Positions 52,580 through 62,801 of a stretch of 64,000 bases of DNA are shown here, in pieces. Each line of letters begins with the position of its first letter. Position 1 is the stretch's first letter. Source of the DNA: Mesorhizobium sp. M1C.F.Ca.ET.210.01.1.1 (GTDB taxonomy: Bacteria; Pseudomonadota; Alphaproteobacteria; Rhizobiales; Rhizobiaceae); contig NZ_SRUU01000004.1 of assembly GCF_004791585.1 (NCBI RefSeq), forward strand, positions 186,001-250,000. Direction: 5' to 3'. The position numbers and the translations under genes are program-made. The notes beneath the pieces were generated by a model, which had not been told where the DNA came from, searched no databases, and worked only from the letters and a program-made list of their open reading frames with translations.

Positions 52580-52603
52580 GGGGAAGGGGCAAGGCCCTTC
52601 CCC
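52580..52603 (-). other. Hairpin after the binding-protein gene
   Basis: GGGGAAGGG and CCCTTCCCC form a perfect 9-bp stem with a 6-base loop, 10 bases beyond the binding-protein stop codon and before the first permease gene. There is no T-run. Such hairpins commonly raise the level of binding protein relative to the membrane parts. Confidence 0.55.
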
Positions 52604-52613
52604 GACGGTTCGA

Positions 52614-54266
52614 TCACGCCTGTTCGAGCCAGACCTTGCCGTAATCGCGCTCGAAAGTAGGGTGCATTTTGTAGTTCTGCACCGCCTTGACCGAGTGGCT
52701 GTAGAGCTTGCGCCAGTAAGGCTGGATGATGACGCCGGAATCCTGCAGGATCTGCTCGATGTCCTTCATCATGTCCTTGCGCTTGGTGGCGTCGGCGACG
52801 GCCAGCGCGGCGTTGAGCTTGGCGTCCCAATCGGGGTTCGACCACGCCGTCTCGTTCCAGGCCTCGCCGGAGCGGTAGCCGATCGCGAGCACCTGGACGC
52901 CGAGCGGACGCATGTTCCAGTTGGTCATGGACAGAGGATATTTGGTCCAGTCGTTCCAGAAGGTCGAGCCCGGCAGCACCGTGCGCTTCACCTTGATGCC
53001 GGCGTCGCGCATCTGCGCGGCGATCGCATCGCCGGTGTTCTTGTGCCAATCCTCGTCGACCGTGATCAGCTCATGCTCGAAGTCGGCCTGGCCGGCTTCC
53101 GCCAGCAGGGCCTTTGCCTTGGCGGGATCGCGCTTGATCTTCGGCAGTTCGAAATATTCCGGATGGATCTGACACACGTGATGGTTCTCGGCCACCGTGC
53201 CGGCATTGCCGTAGCCCAGTTGCAGGACGACATTGTTGTCGACCGCGAGCTGCAGCGCGTTGCGGACCTTCTGGTTGTCATACGGCTTGTTATTGACATT
53301 GGTGCGGCACACGATCGTCGAGGCCGTTACCACTTCCGACTTCACCAGGTCCATGCCGTCGAGGATCGACACATAGTCGGCCGACGTTTCGAAGTTGGTG
53401 TGGACTTCGCCAGCCTCGAAGGCGCTGACCATGGCGCCCGGATCGGTGCCGTAGTCGATGAACTCGATGCCGTCGAGGAACACCTCGCCGTCCCACCATT
53501 TGTTGTCTTCGCGGCGCTTGTAGACCACCTTCTGGCCGACATCGTAGGAGACGAGCTCGAACGGACCGGTGCCGATCGGGCAGGCTTTGAAATCGCCGCC
53601 CTTCTCGTCGAAGGTCTTGTGGACGATCAGGCCTGGGTAGTCGCACATGTTCGGGATCAGCGCGATGTCGGGCTTGCCGAGCTTGAGCTTGATGGTCATG
53701 TCGTCGACCTTGGTGACGGCGCTCTCGTCCAGCTTGTCGTCTTTGACCAAGGTGCCAAGACGGCCGGGCATCGAATTGCCTTCCGCCTTCTTGTCGGCCC
53801 AGCGCTTGAGGTTGAAGATGACGTCATCGGCGCTAAAGGCATCGCCGTTAGACCAGGTTACGCCCTTGCGCACATGCAGGGTGTATTCGGTGGCGTCATC
53901 GTTCACGTCCCAGCTTTCCAGCAGATAAGGGCGGAACGTGTATTCGGTTGTGTACTTGACCAGAGGCTCGAGCGCCTGGCGCTCGGCATTGGCGATTTCC
54001 GACCAGTCGGCCTTGCGCGGATCCTTCGGGTCCTTGATCCACTGCGCGACTTTCAGCGTGCCGCCCTTCTTGCCCTGCACGTCCTCGGCTCTCGCCGGGG
54101 TCGGATCAGCGAGGCCGAGCAGGCCATAGGCCATCGCCGTGGACGCGCCGAAGACGCTGGCCAAAGCCAGGAATTCGCGACGGTCGACCTTTCCTGCCTT
54201 GGCTTCTTCGGCCAGGGCCAGGATATGATCCGGGACGCGGTCGCTGTTACTCTTATAGATTGCCAT
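52614..54266 (-). CDS. ABC transporter substrate-binding protein, peptide type (SBP_bac_5)
   Basis: A 550-residue periplasmic protein and first gene of the four-gene importer. The long signal region includes [20 protein letters not shown], a twin-arginine-like motif (RREFL), suggesting Tat export. The mature part has [40 protein letters not shown] and the late [17 protein letters not shown], all usual in family 5 proteins that bind peptides, nickel or opines. The ligand cannot be named. About 275 bases upstream up to tamB hold its promoter and no other gene. Confidence 0.92.
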   Translation of the reverse strand: MAIYKSNSDRVPDHILALAEEAKAGKVDRREFLALASVFGASTAMAYGLLGLADPTPARAEDVQGKKGGTLKVAQWIKDPKDPRKADWSEIANAERQALEPLVKYTTEYTFRPYLLESWDVNDDATEYTLHVRKGVTWSNGDAFSADDVIFNLKRWADKKAEGNSMPGRLGTLVKDDKLDESAVTKVDDMTIKLKLGKPDIALIPNMCDYPGLIVHKTFDEKGGDFKACPIGTGPFELVSYDVGQKVVYKRREDNKWWDGEVFLDGIEFIDYGTDPGAMVSAFEAGEVHTNFETSADYVSILDGMDLVKSEVVTASTIVCRTNVNNKPYDNQKVRNALQLAVDNNVVLQLGYGNAGTVAENHHVCQIHPEYFELPKIKRDPAKAKALLAEAGQADFEHELITVDEDWHKNTGDAIAAQMRDAGIKVKRTVLPGSTFWNDWTKYPLSMTNWNMRPLGVQVLAIGYRSGEAWNETAWSNPDWDAKLNAALAVADATKRKDMMKDIEQILQDSGVIIQPYWRKLYSHSVKAVQNYKMHPTFERDYGKVWLEQA

Positions 54267-54541
54267 GACTATCTCCCATTGTTGGCTTTCCGCCTTTTAA
54301 CATTCCGCATCCAGACCATCATGTCAAAGAGGGTTTGGGGCGAGAACATGTTAGGGAATGTGCAACTTTGAAACGAGCCCGGTTCGCGTGATAGCGACAG
54401 TCTTGACGCAAATTTGCTATTGCGCCGCACATTTCCCGAAAAAATCGATAGGGCAATTAAATCAAGCCATTTTAGGTGGATACAGGCCCTCGCCGGCGCG
54501 ACAAAAGGCCTTTGGCCCTGCCGAAGACGTACGACATGTCC

Positions 54542-57500
54542 TCAATATTCGCGCTCGTAGAAGACGCCGCCTTTGGCTTCGCCTGCGTCGTTGGCCTCGC
54601 CGCGCAGCTTGACGCCGCGCCCGACATTGAGGTCGATCGTCGCCTTGCCCGAACCCGGTTTGTCGCCCTTCTGGATCGTCACATAGGTGCGGTCGTTGAG
54701 GTACTTGCCGGCCGAGACGGCGGTGCCGCCCTTCTCGTCGGTCGTCACGTCAAGATCGTCGACGCCGATGGCGCTGCGCAGGTTGTCGAGCAATGAGGTC
54801 GAGCCGCCGACGCCCGCCAGTTGCGCGGCCGCGTCGGCGAGCTGGGCGATTTGCAGCGGCGACAGGTTCGACATCGAGCGGCCGAAGATCAGTTGCGCCA
54901 GCACCTCGTCCTCAGGCAAGGCCGGCACCGAGGAGAAGGTGAATTTCGGGTTGGTCGCCTCGCCCGAGACGACAATGGTGACGGTGGCGCTGCTGGTCGT
55001 CGTTGTCGCCGTCATGTTGAGGTAGGGCACCAGCGAACCCTGGAACCCGACCGTGCCCTCGGTGAAGGTCAGCCGCTTGGCGAGGATCGTCAGTCGCCCG
55101 CGCTGCAAGGTGAAGTTGCCCACCGCTTGCGGCGACGAAGCAGGGCCGCTCAGCTTGAGCGAGCCGCCCAGCTCGGCGTCGAGCCCCCTGCCCTGGATGA
55201 AAATCTGGTTCGGCGCGTTGACCGTCACGTCGAGCACAAGACCGCTGCCGCCCTTGCCGCCGCCGGACGTTGGCGGGTTCAACGCCCTGTCCTGCGCGCG
55301 CACCGCGCGCGGCGCGTTCTTGTGCTTCACATCCAACGCCGAGAGGGAGCCTGGCAGCTTTTCCGGAACGGTGATGACCGTCTTCGCCAGGTTGATGGTA
55401 CCGGCGATCACCGGCGCCGAGACGAGCGGCCCCTTGATGGTCAGGTCGCCGCCAAGGTTGGCGGTCACCACCCTGCCATCGGTATAGCGGCCATCAGTCA
55501 GCTTGATCGACAGATCCGCCGGGAAACCCTGCGCTGGGTTGATGCCGACCGTGCCGCTGGCCGAAAGGCTGCCGCGTGTCGACAATGTACCGGTCAGGCG
55601 ATTGACCCTGGCGACGCCGCCGCCGATCGAAACGTCGGCCGCTATGTCGTTGACGGCAAGCCCGGAACGCGCGTCGATGAGGCGTGCGCCCGATGTGCTG
55701 ACCGTGCCGCCGATCACCGGCGAGGACGCCGGGCCGCGCACCTGCACGTTCACATTCGCCGTGCCGGTAAGTCCCAGGCCCTGCGCAGCGAGCTTGGACG
55801 CAAGGAAGGAAAACGGCACCTTCCCGTTGAAGTCGAGCACCAGGGCCGGTGTGCCCGCCGTCGTCACCGAGCCGCCGCCCTTGAGGCCAAGGCCGGCGCC
55901 GTCGCTGATATTGGCGTCGAAGGCGAGCTTGTTGCCGGCAAAGGTCCCCGACGACGATATGTTCATGCCGCCGAGGCCGGCGCCGCGCGTCTGCGCAGTC
56001 TGCACGCCGGAAGCGTCGACGTTGAAGGCGACCGACGGGGTCGCCGGCGCGCCGGTAACCTTGACCGTGCCCGAGATCGAGCCGGCCGCGTCGAGGCCGC
56101 GCGAGAAACTGTTGGCGAGCGAGATCGGAACCCGGGCCAGACTGGCGTTGATGTCCAGCGCCTGCGCGACCTTGCCCGTCACCGTCGCCGTGCCGCCGCC
56201 GAGGTTGAGCACGAGCCGGTCGAGCGTCGTCGCGCCGTTGGCGATGGTCACGGTCGAGGCCTGCGCAATCGCGGCCTTGATGCCCTGGACCGTCGCCTGG
56301 CCCGAAGCCAGTTCGACGGTCGTCGTGCCGCTCGCCACCTTAACCCGGCCGGCTGCCCTGGCCGGGATGTTCTTGACGGTGGCGCCACCGGAAAAGCCGG
56401 TCCAGTCGCCATCGCGCTTGAGGTCGACATCGACGCCGGTGACGACGGTGCCGCCGGAGGTGACGTTGTCCGCGCGAACCTTGCCGGAAATCACGGGCGC
56501 AGCCAGGTAGTTGGCGATCTGCGCGTCGATGGTGACGTTCTTGGCGGAAAGGTCGCCGCGCCTGATCGCAGCCGTGATCGCTTTCACGGCGACGTTCGGC
56601 CCATTGGCCGCCTTGGAGAATGCGATCGTGCCGCGCACGTCGCCTTCGGCCTTTTCCAGCGCAAGTGCGGCCAGCGGCCCGATGTCGGGTAGATCGAGCG
56701 ACACTGTGCCCACCGGCACGAAGGCCTCGTCGAGCGCAAGGTCGCCGGAAATCCTGTTCGATCCCAGTGACAGCAAAAGCCCGTTGATCGCGCTCTTGCC
56801 GTTGGTGGTGGCAAGCACGGCGCTGCCCTGCAGCGTCTGCCCGGCGACATTGCCGGTCAGTTGCACGTTGGCCGCCGGATTGGCGGCATCCGCCTTGCCT
56901 GTCGCGGTCAGCTTCAGTCCGGTGATCTCGCGCGACGCGACCGAAAGCCGGTCGCTGTTCACCGTCAGGGACAGGTCGGGCCCCATGATCGGACCTTGCG
57001 CGTTCAGGGCGAAAGCGATGGCGCCCTTGGCGTCTTTCGACAGCAGCGAAACGTCGCTCAACGCACCCCTGATGTCGGCGGCAAGCTTGCTGTCGGCAAG
57101 GCTCGCCTGCCCGTCGGCGCTCAGCGCGCCCGAGTTGAGCTTCAAGCCGTCGACATTGACGTTGCCACTGGCGTCACGCTTCAGCGCGCCGCTCAACTGC
57201 GCGCTCTCGCCAAGCATGCCGCGCACCGCCGCCGGCAAGGCGGAAGAGGCAACATTGGCTTTCATATTGAGGTCGATGGCGCCGTCGCGCAGCGATATCC
57301 GGCCGGCGACCTGGCTGTTGAGTGCATCGCTCTTGAACGAGCCGCTGCTGACGGCAACGGCATCCGCCGTCAAACGGCCGTTAACCGCGGCCGTGACCTT
57401 GCCGGCAATCAGCGGCGCGATCATGGGATTGTCGAGTCCGATCCTGTCCACCGACACAGTGCCGGACACCGGGCCCGCACGCCCCTTGAGATCGAACGCA

Positions 57501-60500
57501 TCGGAATGCAGCGCCACGGCAAGACCGTCCACCTTCGCCTGGCTGGCGGCAACGGAAGGTAGGATCGCGGAAACATCAAGGCGGGCTTGCGTGCTTTCGC
57601 CCGCCATCTTTGCCGACAAGGACTGGACCTCGATCTTGACCGGGCTCTCGGCGCTGCCGATCGTCAAGGGCAGGCTGGGTCCGGATGATGTGAGATCGAG
57701 GGAAAAGTCGCTGACGCCGTTCGGATTTATGGTGCCGGCTGCGTTGCCGGAAATCTTGTCGCCCGAAAGCGTTGCGTGGTCGAGGGCCACGCCGCCTGCG
57801 AGCGTATAGCTGCCGGCGGCATCGAGATTGAGCGGCCCAAGCCCCGCCTGGCGGGTCTGGCTGGTCCCGGCGCCCGTGAGCTGCGCATTGAACTGGACAT
57901 CAGGGTTGGACGACGCGCCCGTGACGTGCGCCGTGCCGTTCAGCGTTCCGGCTGCATCGAGGCCGGGTACGAAGTCGTTGGCAAGTGCCGCCGGCAGGCC
58001 GGCAAGGTTGGCGGTCAGGTTGAGTGTCTGGCCGGCGCTGCCGGAAACCGTCGCCGAGCCGCTGCCGAGGTTGAGCGCCAGCTTTTCGATGCTGGTGACG
58101 CCGTCGGCGATCGCGAAGCTGGAAGGCTCGGCGACCGCTGCCTTGATGCCGCGCACGGTCGCTTCGCCGGAAGCGATCTCGACGCTGGTCTTGCCGTCGG
58201 CAATCTTCACCCGCCCGCTGGCGGTGGCCGGAATGCCCGACACCGTCGCCCCGCCGGCAAAATTGGTCCAGTCGCCGTCGCGTTTCAGATCGATGCCGAT
58301 GCCGCTGACCACCGTGCTGCCGGAGGTCACGCTGTCGGCCTTGATCGTGCCCGAGATCGCCGGCCCCTTGAGGTAGTTGGCGATCAGCGCGTTGACGGTG
58401 ATGGTCTTTGCCGCCAGTTCGCCGCGCGCGATCGAAGTGCTCGCCGCATTGATGGTGACGTTCGGAGCCGCGCCATCCTTGGCGAAGGCGATGGTGCCAT
58501 TGATGTCGCCGGTCGCCGTCTGGTTGCCAAGCGCCGCCAGCGGCGCGATGTCCGGCACGGCCAGCGTCAGCGTGCCGAGCGGCAGGAACTGATCGTCGAG
58601 CGCGAGATCGCCCGAAACCTTGTTGTCGCCGAGCGACAGGCTGAGCCCCTTGATCGAGCGCTTGCCGTCGGCGGTCACCAGCGAGGCTCTGATATCGAGT
58701 GGTTGCTCCTCGGCGCTGCCGGTGAGAGAAATGTCGACGGACGGGTTGGCGATATCAGCCTTGCCCTTGGCCGAAAGCTTGATGTCCTTCACCGTGCGGC
58801 CGGCCGCCGTCAGGCTCGCGCTATCGGCCGAAACCGAAAAATCCGGCGCCAAGCGCGGGCCGCTGGCGGTCAGCGCGAAATTGATCCCGCCGGCGAGCGG
58901 CGTGCCGGCAAGCGACGACAGCGGCGAGACGTCGCCCAGCGTGCCCTTGAGGTTGGCGTCGATGTCCGAGCCTTGCATGCTGCCGGTGCCGCTGGCGCTG
59001 AGCGAGCCGGAGGTGAGTTCCAGCGAATTGGCTGCAAAGGCACCTTGAGGATCGCGGGTCGCGGTGGCTGAGAATTTCACCCGCTCGCCAAGCAGCGAGC
59101 CGATCTGCGGCGGCAAGGCCTTGGACTCGGCATCGGCATTCATCTTCAGCGTCATCGACAGGTCGGCGAGCGAGACACCCGCCGTCAGCGATGCATTGAG
59201 CGCGTCGCTGCGCAGCGTGCCCTGGTCGATGGTCACATTCTCGCGGCTGATCGTGCCTGCGAGATCGGCCGCCAGTTTGCCCGTCACCAGCGGCGCCAGC
59301 GTCGCCACGTCGGTCTTCAGGCCGGCGGCGGCGAGTTTCACGTTGACCGGACCGCTTCGGTTTTCAACGTCGAAGCCGTCGGAATGGATTTCCCCTGTCA
59401 CATTGTTGAGCTGAGTGCCACCGACGGCAATCGAGGCCAGCGAGGTGCCAATGTCGACCATTGGTGCCTTGCCGTCGCCAAAGGCGCGCGCGGTCGCCTT
59501 CTGGACCGCGACCAGGATCGGCACCGCGCTGTTGCCGACATCGACGGTCACCGGCTTGTCCTTGGCCGAAAGCTCGACGGCAAGGTCGCTGGCGCCCTTC
59601 GGGTCGACATTGCCGCTGGCCGTGCCATGCACGGCATCGCTCTCTATATTGGCGCGCGCGATATCGATCCCGCCAGCGGTCGTCGCCGTCCCGGCGATGT
59701 CGAAGCTCGTCTTGCCGGCAAACAGCGACTTGAACTTCTCCGGCAGGAAGCGCTCGAATTCGCCGTCACCCTTGGCTTCTATATAGTGGCCCTTGTCGCT
59801 CAGCTGATGGCGGCCGGTGAGCTGGGTGACGATCTGGCGGTCGACGACGAAGGTACCGATGCCGCTCCAATTGGCGAGCGGCCCGGTTCCCGAGACGACG
59901 ATATCGATGGGCGGCGCATCGGGCAGCTTGAGCAGATTGGCGATGATGCCGCCTGCCGGCTCCGAAGCCTTGAGATCGAGGTCGAGCTTGTTGTCGGCGG
60001 GTGCGAAATGGATCTTGGCATCGACATTGCCCTGCTTGCCGTCGTGACGGGTCACGTTGAGCACCGTTTGCACCGCCAGCGGCGACGGATCGGCCTTGAG
60101 CGAACCCTTGGCGGCAAGTTCGGCGATGCCGCTGCCGGCCAGCTCCTGCCCCAGCGCGATCTCGGGCAGGTCTATCTGCTTCACGTCTATCGAGACCGGC
60201 AGGCTGGTCGAGCCGCCTTGCGATGGGGTTTGGCTGGCGTGCGGCAACCGTGCCAGTTCGATGCGCTCGGCGGCGATGCGATCTGCGTTGAAATTGCGCG
60301 ACAGAAGCGCGGCCGGCGACCAGTCGAGCGCCACCTTGCGCGCCACCAGCCAGGGCCCGGCACGGTCTTCCAGCACGACATGGTCGAGCCTGAGCTGGCC
60401 GGACCAGATGCCTTCGATTCCGCTGACGGTGACCTTGCGGTCGTCCGTCGTGGCCATCTTCGAGATCAGGCCGGCGAGATTTTGCCGGCCGCCTTCGGTC

Positions 60501-60592
60501 CCGGTCAGCACGACCAGCGCGCCGATCGCCACCACCAGCAGCAGGAGCAGCGCGTAAAGGCAGATGCGAAGGATACGCCAGAAGATCTTCAT
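54542..60592 (-). CDS. tamB: Translocation and assembly module protein TamB, enlarged
   Basis: A 2016-residue inner-membrane-anchored periplasmic protein. Residues 1-30 form one helix (LRICLYALLLLLVVAIGALV). The body is a long series of beta strands, and the C-terminal TamB/DUF490 domain ends VFYEREY with a terminal aromatic residue. TamB spans the periplasm and works with TamA in outer-membrane protein insertion or lipid transport. E. coli TamB is about 1260 residues; the excess here comes from an apparent duplication of about 622 residues (for example SVTSGSTVVSG near 751 and NVTSGGTVVTG near 1372). It is 2 bases after tamA. Confidence 0.92.
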   Translation of the reverse strand: MKIFWRILRICLYALLLLLVVAIGALVVLTGTEGGRQNLAGLISKMATTDDRKVTVSGIEGIWSGQLRLDHVVLEDRAGPWLVARKVALDWSPAALLSRNFNADRIAAERIELARLPHASQTPSQGGSTSLPVSIDVKQIDLPEIALGQELAGSGIAELAAKGSLKADPSPLAVQTVLNVTRHDGKQGNVDAKIHFAPADNKLDLDLKASEPAGGIIANLLKLPDAPPIDIVVSGTGPLANWSGIGTFVVDRQIVTQLTGRHQLSDKGHYIEAKGDGEFERFLPEKFKSLFAGKTSFDIAGTATTAGGIDIARANIESDAVHGTASGNVDPKGASDLAVELSAKDKPVTVDVGNSAVPILVAVQKATARAFGDGKAPMVDIGTSLASIAVGGTQLNNVTGEIHSDGFDVENRSGPVNVKLAAAGLKTDVATLAPLVTGKLAADLAGTISRENVTIDQGTLRSDALNASLTAGVSLADLSMTLKMNADAESKALPPQIGSLLGERVKFSATATRDPQGAFAANSLELTSGSLSASGTGSMQGSDIDANLKGTLGDVSPLSSLAGTPLAGGINFALTASGPRLAPDFSVSADSASLTAAGRTVKDIKLSAKGKADIANPSVDISLTGSAEEQPLDIRASLVTADGKRSIKGLSLSLGDNKVSGDLALDDQFLPLGTLTLAVPDIAPLAALGNQTATGDINGTIAFAKDGAAPNVTINAASTSIARGELAAKTITVNALIANYLKGPAISGTIKADSVTSGSTVVSGIGIDLKRDGDWTNFAGGATVSGIPATASGRVKIADGKTSVEIASGEATVRGIKAAVAEPSSFAIADGVTSIEKLALNLGSGSATVSGSAGQTLNLTANLAGLPAALANDFVPGLDAAGTLNGTAHVTGASSNPDVQFNAQLTGAGTSQTRQAGLGPLNLDAAGSYTLAGGVALDHATLSGDKISGNAAGTINPNGVSDFSLDLTSSGPSLPLTIGSAESPVKIEVQSLSAKMAGESTQARLDVSAILPSVAASQAKVDGLAVALHSDAFDLKGRAGPVSGTVSVDRIGLDNPMIAPLIAGKVTAAVNGRLTADAVAVSSGSFKSDALNSQVAGRISLRDGAIDLNMKANVASSALPAAVRGMLGESAQLSGALKRDASGNVNVDGLKLNSGALSADGQASLADSKLAADIRGALSDVSLLSKDAKGAIAFALNAQGPIMGPDLSLTVNSDRLSVASREITGLKLTATGKADAANPAANVQLTGNVAGQTLQGSAVLATTNGKSAINGLLLSLGSNRISGDLALDEAFVPVGTVSLDLPDIGPLAALALEKAEGDVRGTIAFSKAANGPNVAVKAITAAIRRGDLSAKNVTIDAQIANYLAAPVISGKVRADNVTSGGTVVTGVDVDLKRDGDWTGFSGGATVKNIPARAAGRVKVASGTTTVELASGQATVQGIKAAIAQASTVTIANGATTLDRLVLNLGGGTATVTGKVAQALDINASLARVPISLANSFSRGLDAAGSISGTVKVTGAPATPSVAFNVDASGVQTAQTRGAGLGGMNISSSGTFAGNKLAFDANISDGAGLGLKGGGSVTTAGTPALVLDFNGKVPFSFLASKLAAQGLGLTGTANVNVQVRGPASSPVIGGTVSTSGARLIDARSGLAVNDIAADVSIGGGVARVNRLTGTLSTRGSLSASGTVGINPAQGFPADLSIKLTDGRYTDGRVVTANLGGDLTIKGPLVSAPVIAGTINLAKTVITVPEKLPGSLSALDVKHKNAPRAVRAQDRALNPPTSGGGKGGSGLVLDVTVNAPNQIFIQGRGLDAELGGSLKLSGPASSPQAVGNFTLQRGRLTILAKRLTFTEGTVGFQGSLVPYLNMTATTTTSSATVTIVVSGEATNPKFTFSSVPALPEDEVLAQLIFGRSMSNLSPLQIAQLADAAAQLAGVGGSTSLLDNLRSAIGVDDLDVTTDEKGGTAVSAGKYLNDRTYVTIQKGDKPGSGKATIDLNVGRGVKLRGEANDAGEAKGGVFYEREY

Positions 60593-60594
60593 CG

Positions 60595-62523
60595 TCAGAA
60601 CGCCTGACCGATGCCGGCATAGATGCCGAAATGCGGATCGCTCGGATCGCGGTTGAGCGGCACGGCGGCATCGATGCGCAGCGGCCCGAATGGCGTAAGA
60701 TAGCGCAAGCCGACGCCTGCGCCGACCTTGACGTCCGAGAAATCCGGGAAGGACTTGGTGGAGACCGTGCCGGCATCGACGAAAGGCACGATGCCGATCG
60801 TGTCGGTGATGGCGATGCGCATCTCGACCGAGGTCTCGAAGAAGGACAGGCCGCCGATCGGCTGGCCATCGATGTCCTTCGGTCCGATACCCTGATAGGC
60901 ATAGCCGCGCACCGAGCCGCCGCCGCCGGAATAGAAGCGCCGGTCGGCCGGAACGTTCTGCAGGCCGGTGCCGACGATCGAGCCGAGCACGGCGCGTTCG
61001 GCCAGCACGAACTTGCTCGCCGTGTCGAGCGACTGGTAGGCGGAGCCTTCACCCTTGAGCTTGAGGAAGGTCGCGCCGTTCAGGATGTCGTAGCTCGGCT
61101 CGGCATAGGCTAGCGCCCGGAAACCGCTGGTCGGGTTGAGCTTGTTGTCGCGGCTGTCATAGACATATTGCAGCGGAACGCTGGCGATCAGGTAGGTGTG
61201 CTTGCCGAAGGTATCGGTGATCCGCGAATAGTCGAGCGCGAACTCCGCAGAGACCCTCTGCCTCTTGTCGAGGTCGTAGGAGACGCCGATGTTGCCCTTG
61301 ACCGAGAAATGATCATAGGCATCAGGATGTTCGAACACCGTCTTGATGCCGGTGAAGAACTTCGATGTCGGCCCGAGCACGCCCGGCTTCTCGAACATGA
61401 TGCCGGCATTATAGTTGAGCGCCGAAATGCTGTTGCTGCCGATGCCGCTGATGGAGCCGTCGATGCGCAGTTTCTCGGCCTGGCCGAACAGGTTGCGGTG
61501 GCCCCAGTAGCCTTCCAATCCCAGCCCTTCCGTGTTCGAAAACGTGCCGCCGATGCCGAAAAAGCGTGGCTTGCGCTCGCTGACCTGGACGTCGATCGGG
61601 ATGTTGCCTTGGGCGTCGAGGCTGTCGCCCTCCTTGATGGTCACGCTGTTGAAGACTTCCAGCCCGAGCAGCCGATCGCGGGCATCGTCGATCTCTTGCG
61701 GGGAATATTGCTGCCCCCGCTTGAGCCCGGTCATGTATTCGGTGAAGTCGCGATCGACCTTCTCGGTGCCCTCGACGGTCGTATCGCCGTAGCCGGCGAC
61801 CGGGCCGGCCGCCACCGTCAGCGTGACGTCGAGCGTCGAGGTGGCGTGGTCGGCGACGATCTCGCGATCCGTCACCTTGGCGAGCGGCCTGCCCTCCTCC
61901 TTCAGTGCCCGCACGATCGAGGCTTCGGCCTTGAGCACGGCGCCGGACCCGGCATCGCCGCCGGCAATCAGGCCGAAATCGGCGCTCGCCAGGCCCGCAG
62001 CATCGCCCTTCAGCCTGATGTCGCCAAGTGTGAATTTTGGCCCCGCGGCAACGCTGACGACCACCGGGACCGGTTGCGGGCCCTTGAATTCGGAGTCCGG
62101 CGGCAGTTCGTCTATCGACTTGCCCTGGATGGTGATGGTGACGACGCCTTCGTAGCGGGCGTCGGCATAAAGGGCGGCGACGAGCTGTTCGCGGTCGCTG
62201 CGCGCCTTGGCCATCAGGCCGAGCGACCCCGAGACCGGATGCTCCTCGTCGCTCTTGAGCGCCGAGGCATTTTCCAGCTTCTTGACCAGATCCTTGTCGG
62301 CGTCAGGCGCATCGATGGTTACCGAATAGCGCAGCGGGTCGACGATGTCGGCGTCCTCGTCGCTCGACGAACCCCAGAGCTTGATGCCGAAAATCTCGAA
62401 GGCGGCCGCCGGGCGCGCTTCGCCGGCCAGCACGGCCGCGCAGACAAGCGCGAAAAGCAGAGCGCGCGGAAGCCCGCGCGCTGGCGCGATCGCTCCTGAC
62501 ATCTGCGTTTCATACGCCGGCAT
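60595..62523 (-). CDS. tamA: Outer-membrane assembly factor TamA (Omp85 family)
   Basis: A 642-residue outer-membrane protein. A signal peptide (LPRALLFALVCAAVLAGEA then ARPAAA) is followed by POTRA-like domains up to about residue 330 (VTIQGKSIDELPPDSEF, VTLTVAAGPVAGYGDTTVEG, IDVQVSERKPRFFGIGGTFS). A 16-stranded barrel follows, containing RFYSGGGGSVRGYAYQ, the conserved Omp85 loop motif (VRGY), and a C-terminal GIYAGIGQAF with a terminal Phe. With TamB it moves proteins or lipids to the outer membrane. The ATG at 62523 is used; GTG 62529 adds two residues. Confidence 0.93.
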   Translation of the reverse strand: MPAYETQMSGAIAPARGLPRALLFALVCAAVLAGEARPAAAFEIFGIKLWGSSSDEDADIVDPLRYSVTIDAPDADKDLVKKLENASALKSDEEHPVSGSLGLMAKARSDREQLVAALYADARYEGVVTITIQGKSIDELPPDSEFKGPQPVPVVVSVAAGPKFTLGDIRLKGDAAGLASADFGLIAGGDAGSGAVLKAEASIVRALKEEGRPLAKVTDREIVADHATSTLDVTLTVAAGPVAGYGDTTVEGTEKVDRDFTEYMTGLKRGQQYSPQEIDDARDRLLGLEVFNSVTIKEGDSLDAQGNIPIDVQVSERKPRFFGIGGTFSNTEGLGLEGYWGHRNLFGQAEKLRIDGSISGIGSNSISALNYNAGIMFEKPGVLGPTSKFFTGIKTVFEHPDAYDHFSVKGNIGVSYDLDKRQRVSAEFALDYSRITDTFGKHTYLIASVPLQYVYDSRDNKLNPTSGFRALAYAEPSYDILNGATFLKLKGEGSAYQSLDTASKFVLAERAVLGSIVGTGLQNVPADRRFYSGGGGSVRGYAYQGIGPKDIDGQPIGGLSFFETSVEMRIAITDTIGIVPFVDAGTVSTKSFPDFSDVKVGAGVGLRYLTPFGPLRIDAAVPLNRDPSDPHFGIYAGIGQAF

Positions 62524-62683
62524 TAACACAACCTAGTCGACAAAACTAAAATTGGAATGAAGTTCTGAAACGCTCGTAAAGGGGCCACAATCCAATTGTC
62601 TGAAATAGACCGGGCTTGGAATTCACACCTTTTGCACCTTCGCAAGAATGTGTGATCCATCTCATAGAGGTTCTGTCGAAATA

Positions 62684-62730
62684 CCGGCCTCTGGCCGGCA
62701 TGGAAACCGTTGGCAGGTTGAAAACCTGCC
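62684..62730. other. Two adjacent perfect hairpins in a promoter region
   Basis: CCGGCC-TCT-GGCCGG (62684-62698) and GGCAGGTT-GAA-AACCTGCC (62712-62730) are perfect inverted repeats between the divergent tamA and alpha-2-macroglobulin genes. They could be operators or form structure in the leader of the right-hand gene. No other coding potential is evident in this 278-base gap. Confidence 0.4.
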
Positions 62731-62801
62731 GCGTTCCGGCGTTGACAAGCCCACTTGATGCTTGATCATGCCCGAACGCTGGCAATGTCTGGGAGGGTGA
62801 T

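Noticed and set aside
54321..54371. 16-codon frame upstream of the peptide-binding protein gene
   Set aside because: No ribosome-binding site, no hydrophobic segment and nothing recognisable; likely chance.
54821..56692. Plus-strand frames of several hundred codons opposite tamB
   Set aside because: They mirror the codon pattern of the tamB repeats, are Arg-rich and have no recognisable domain.
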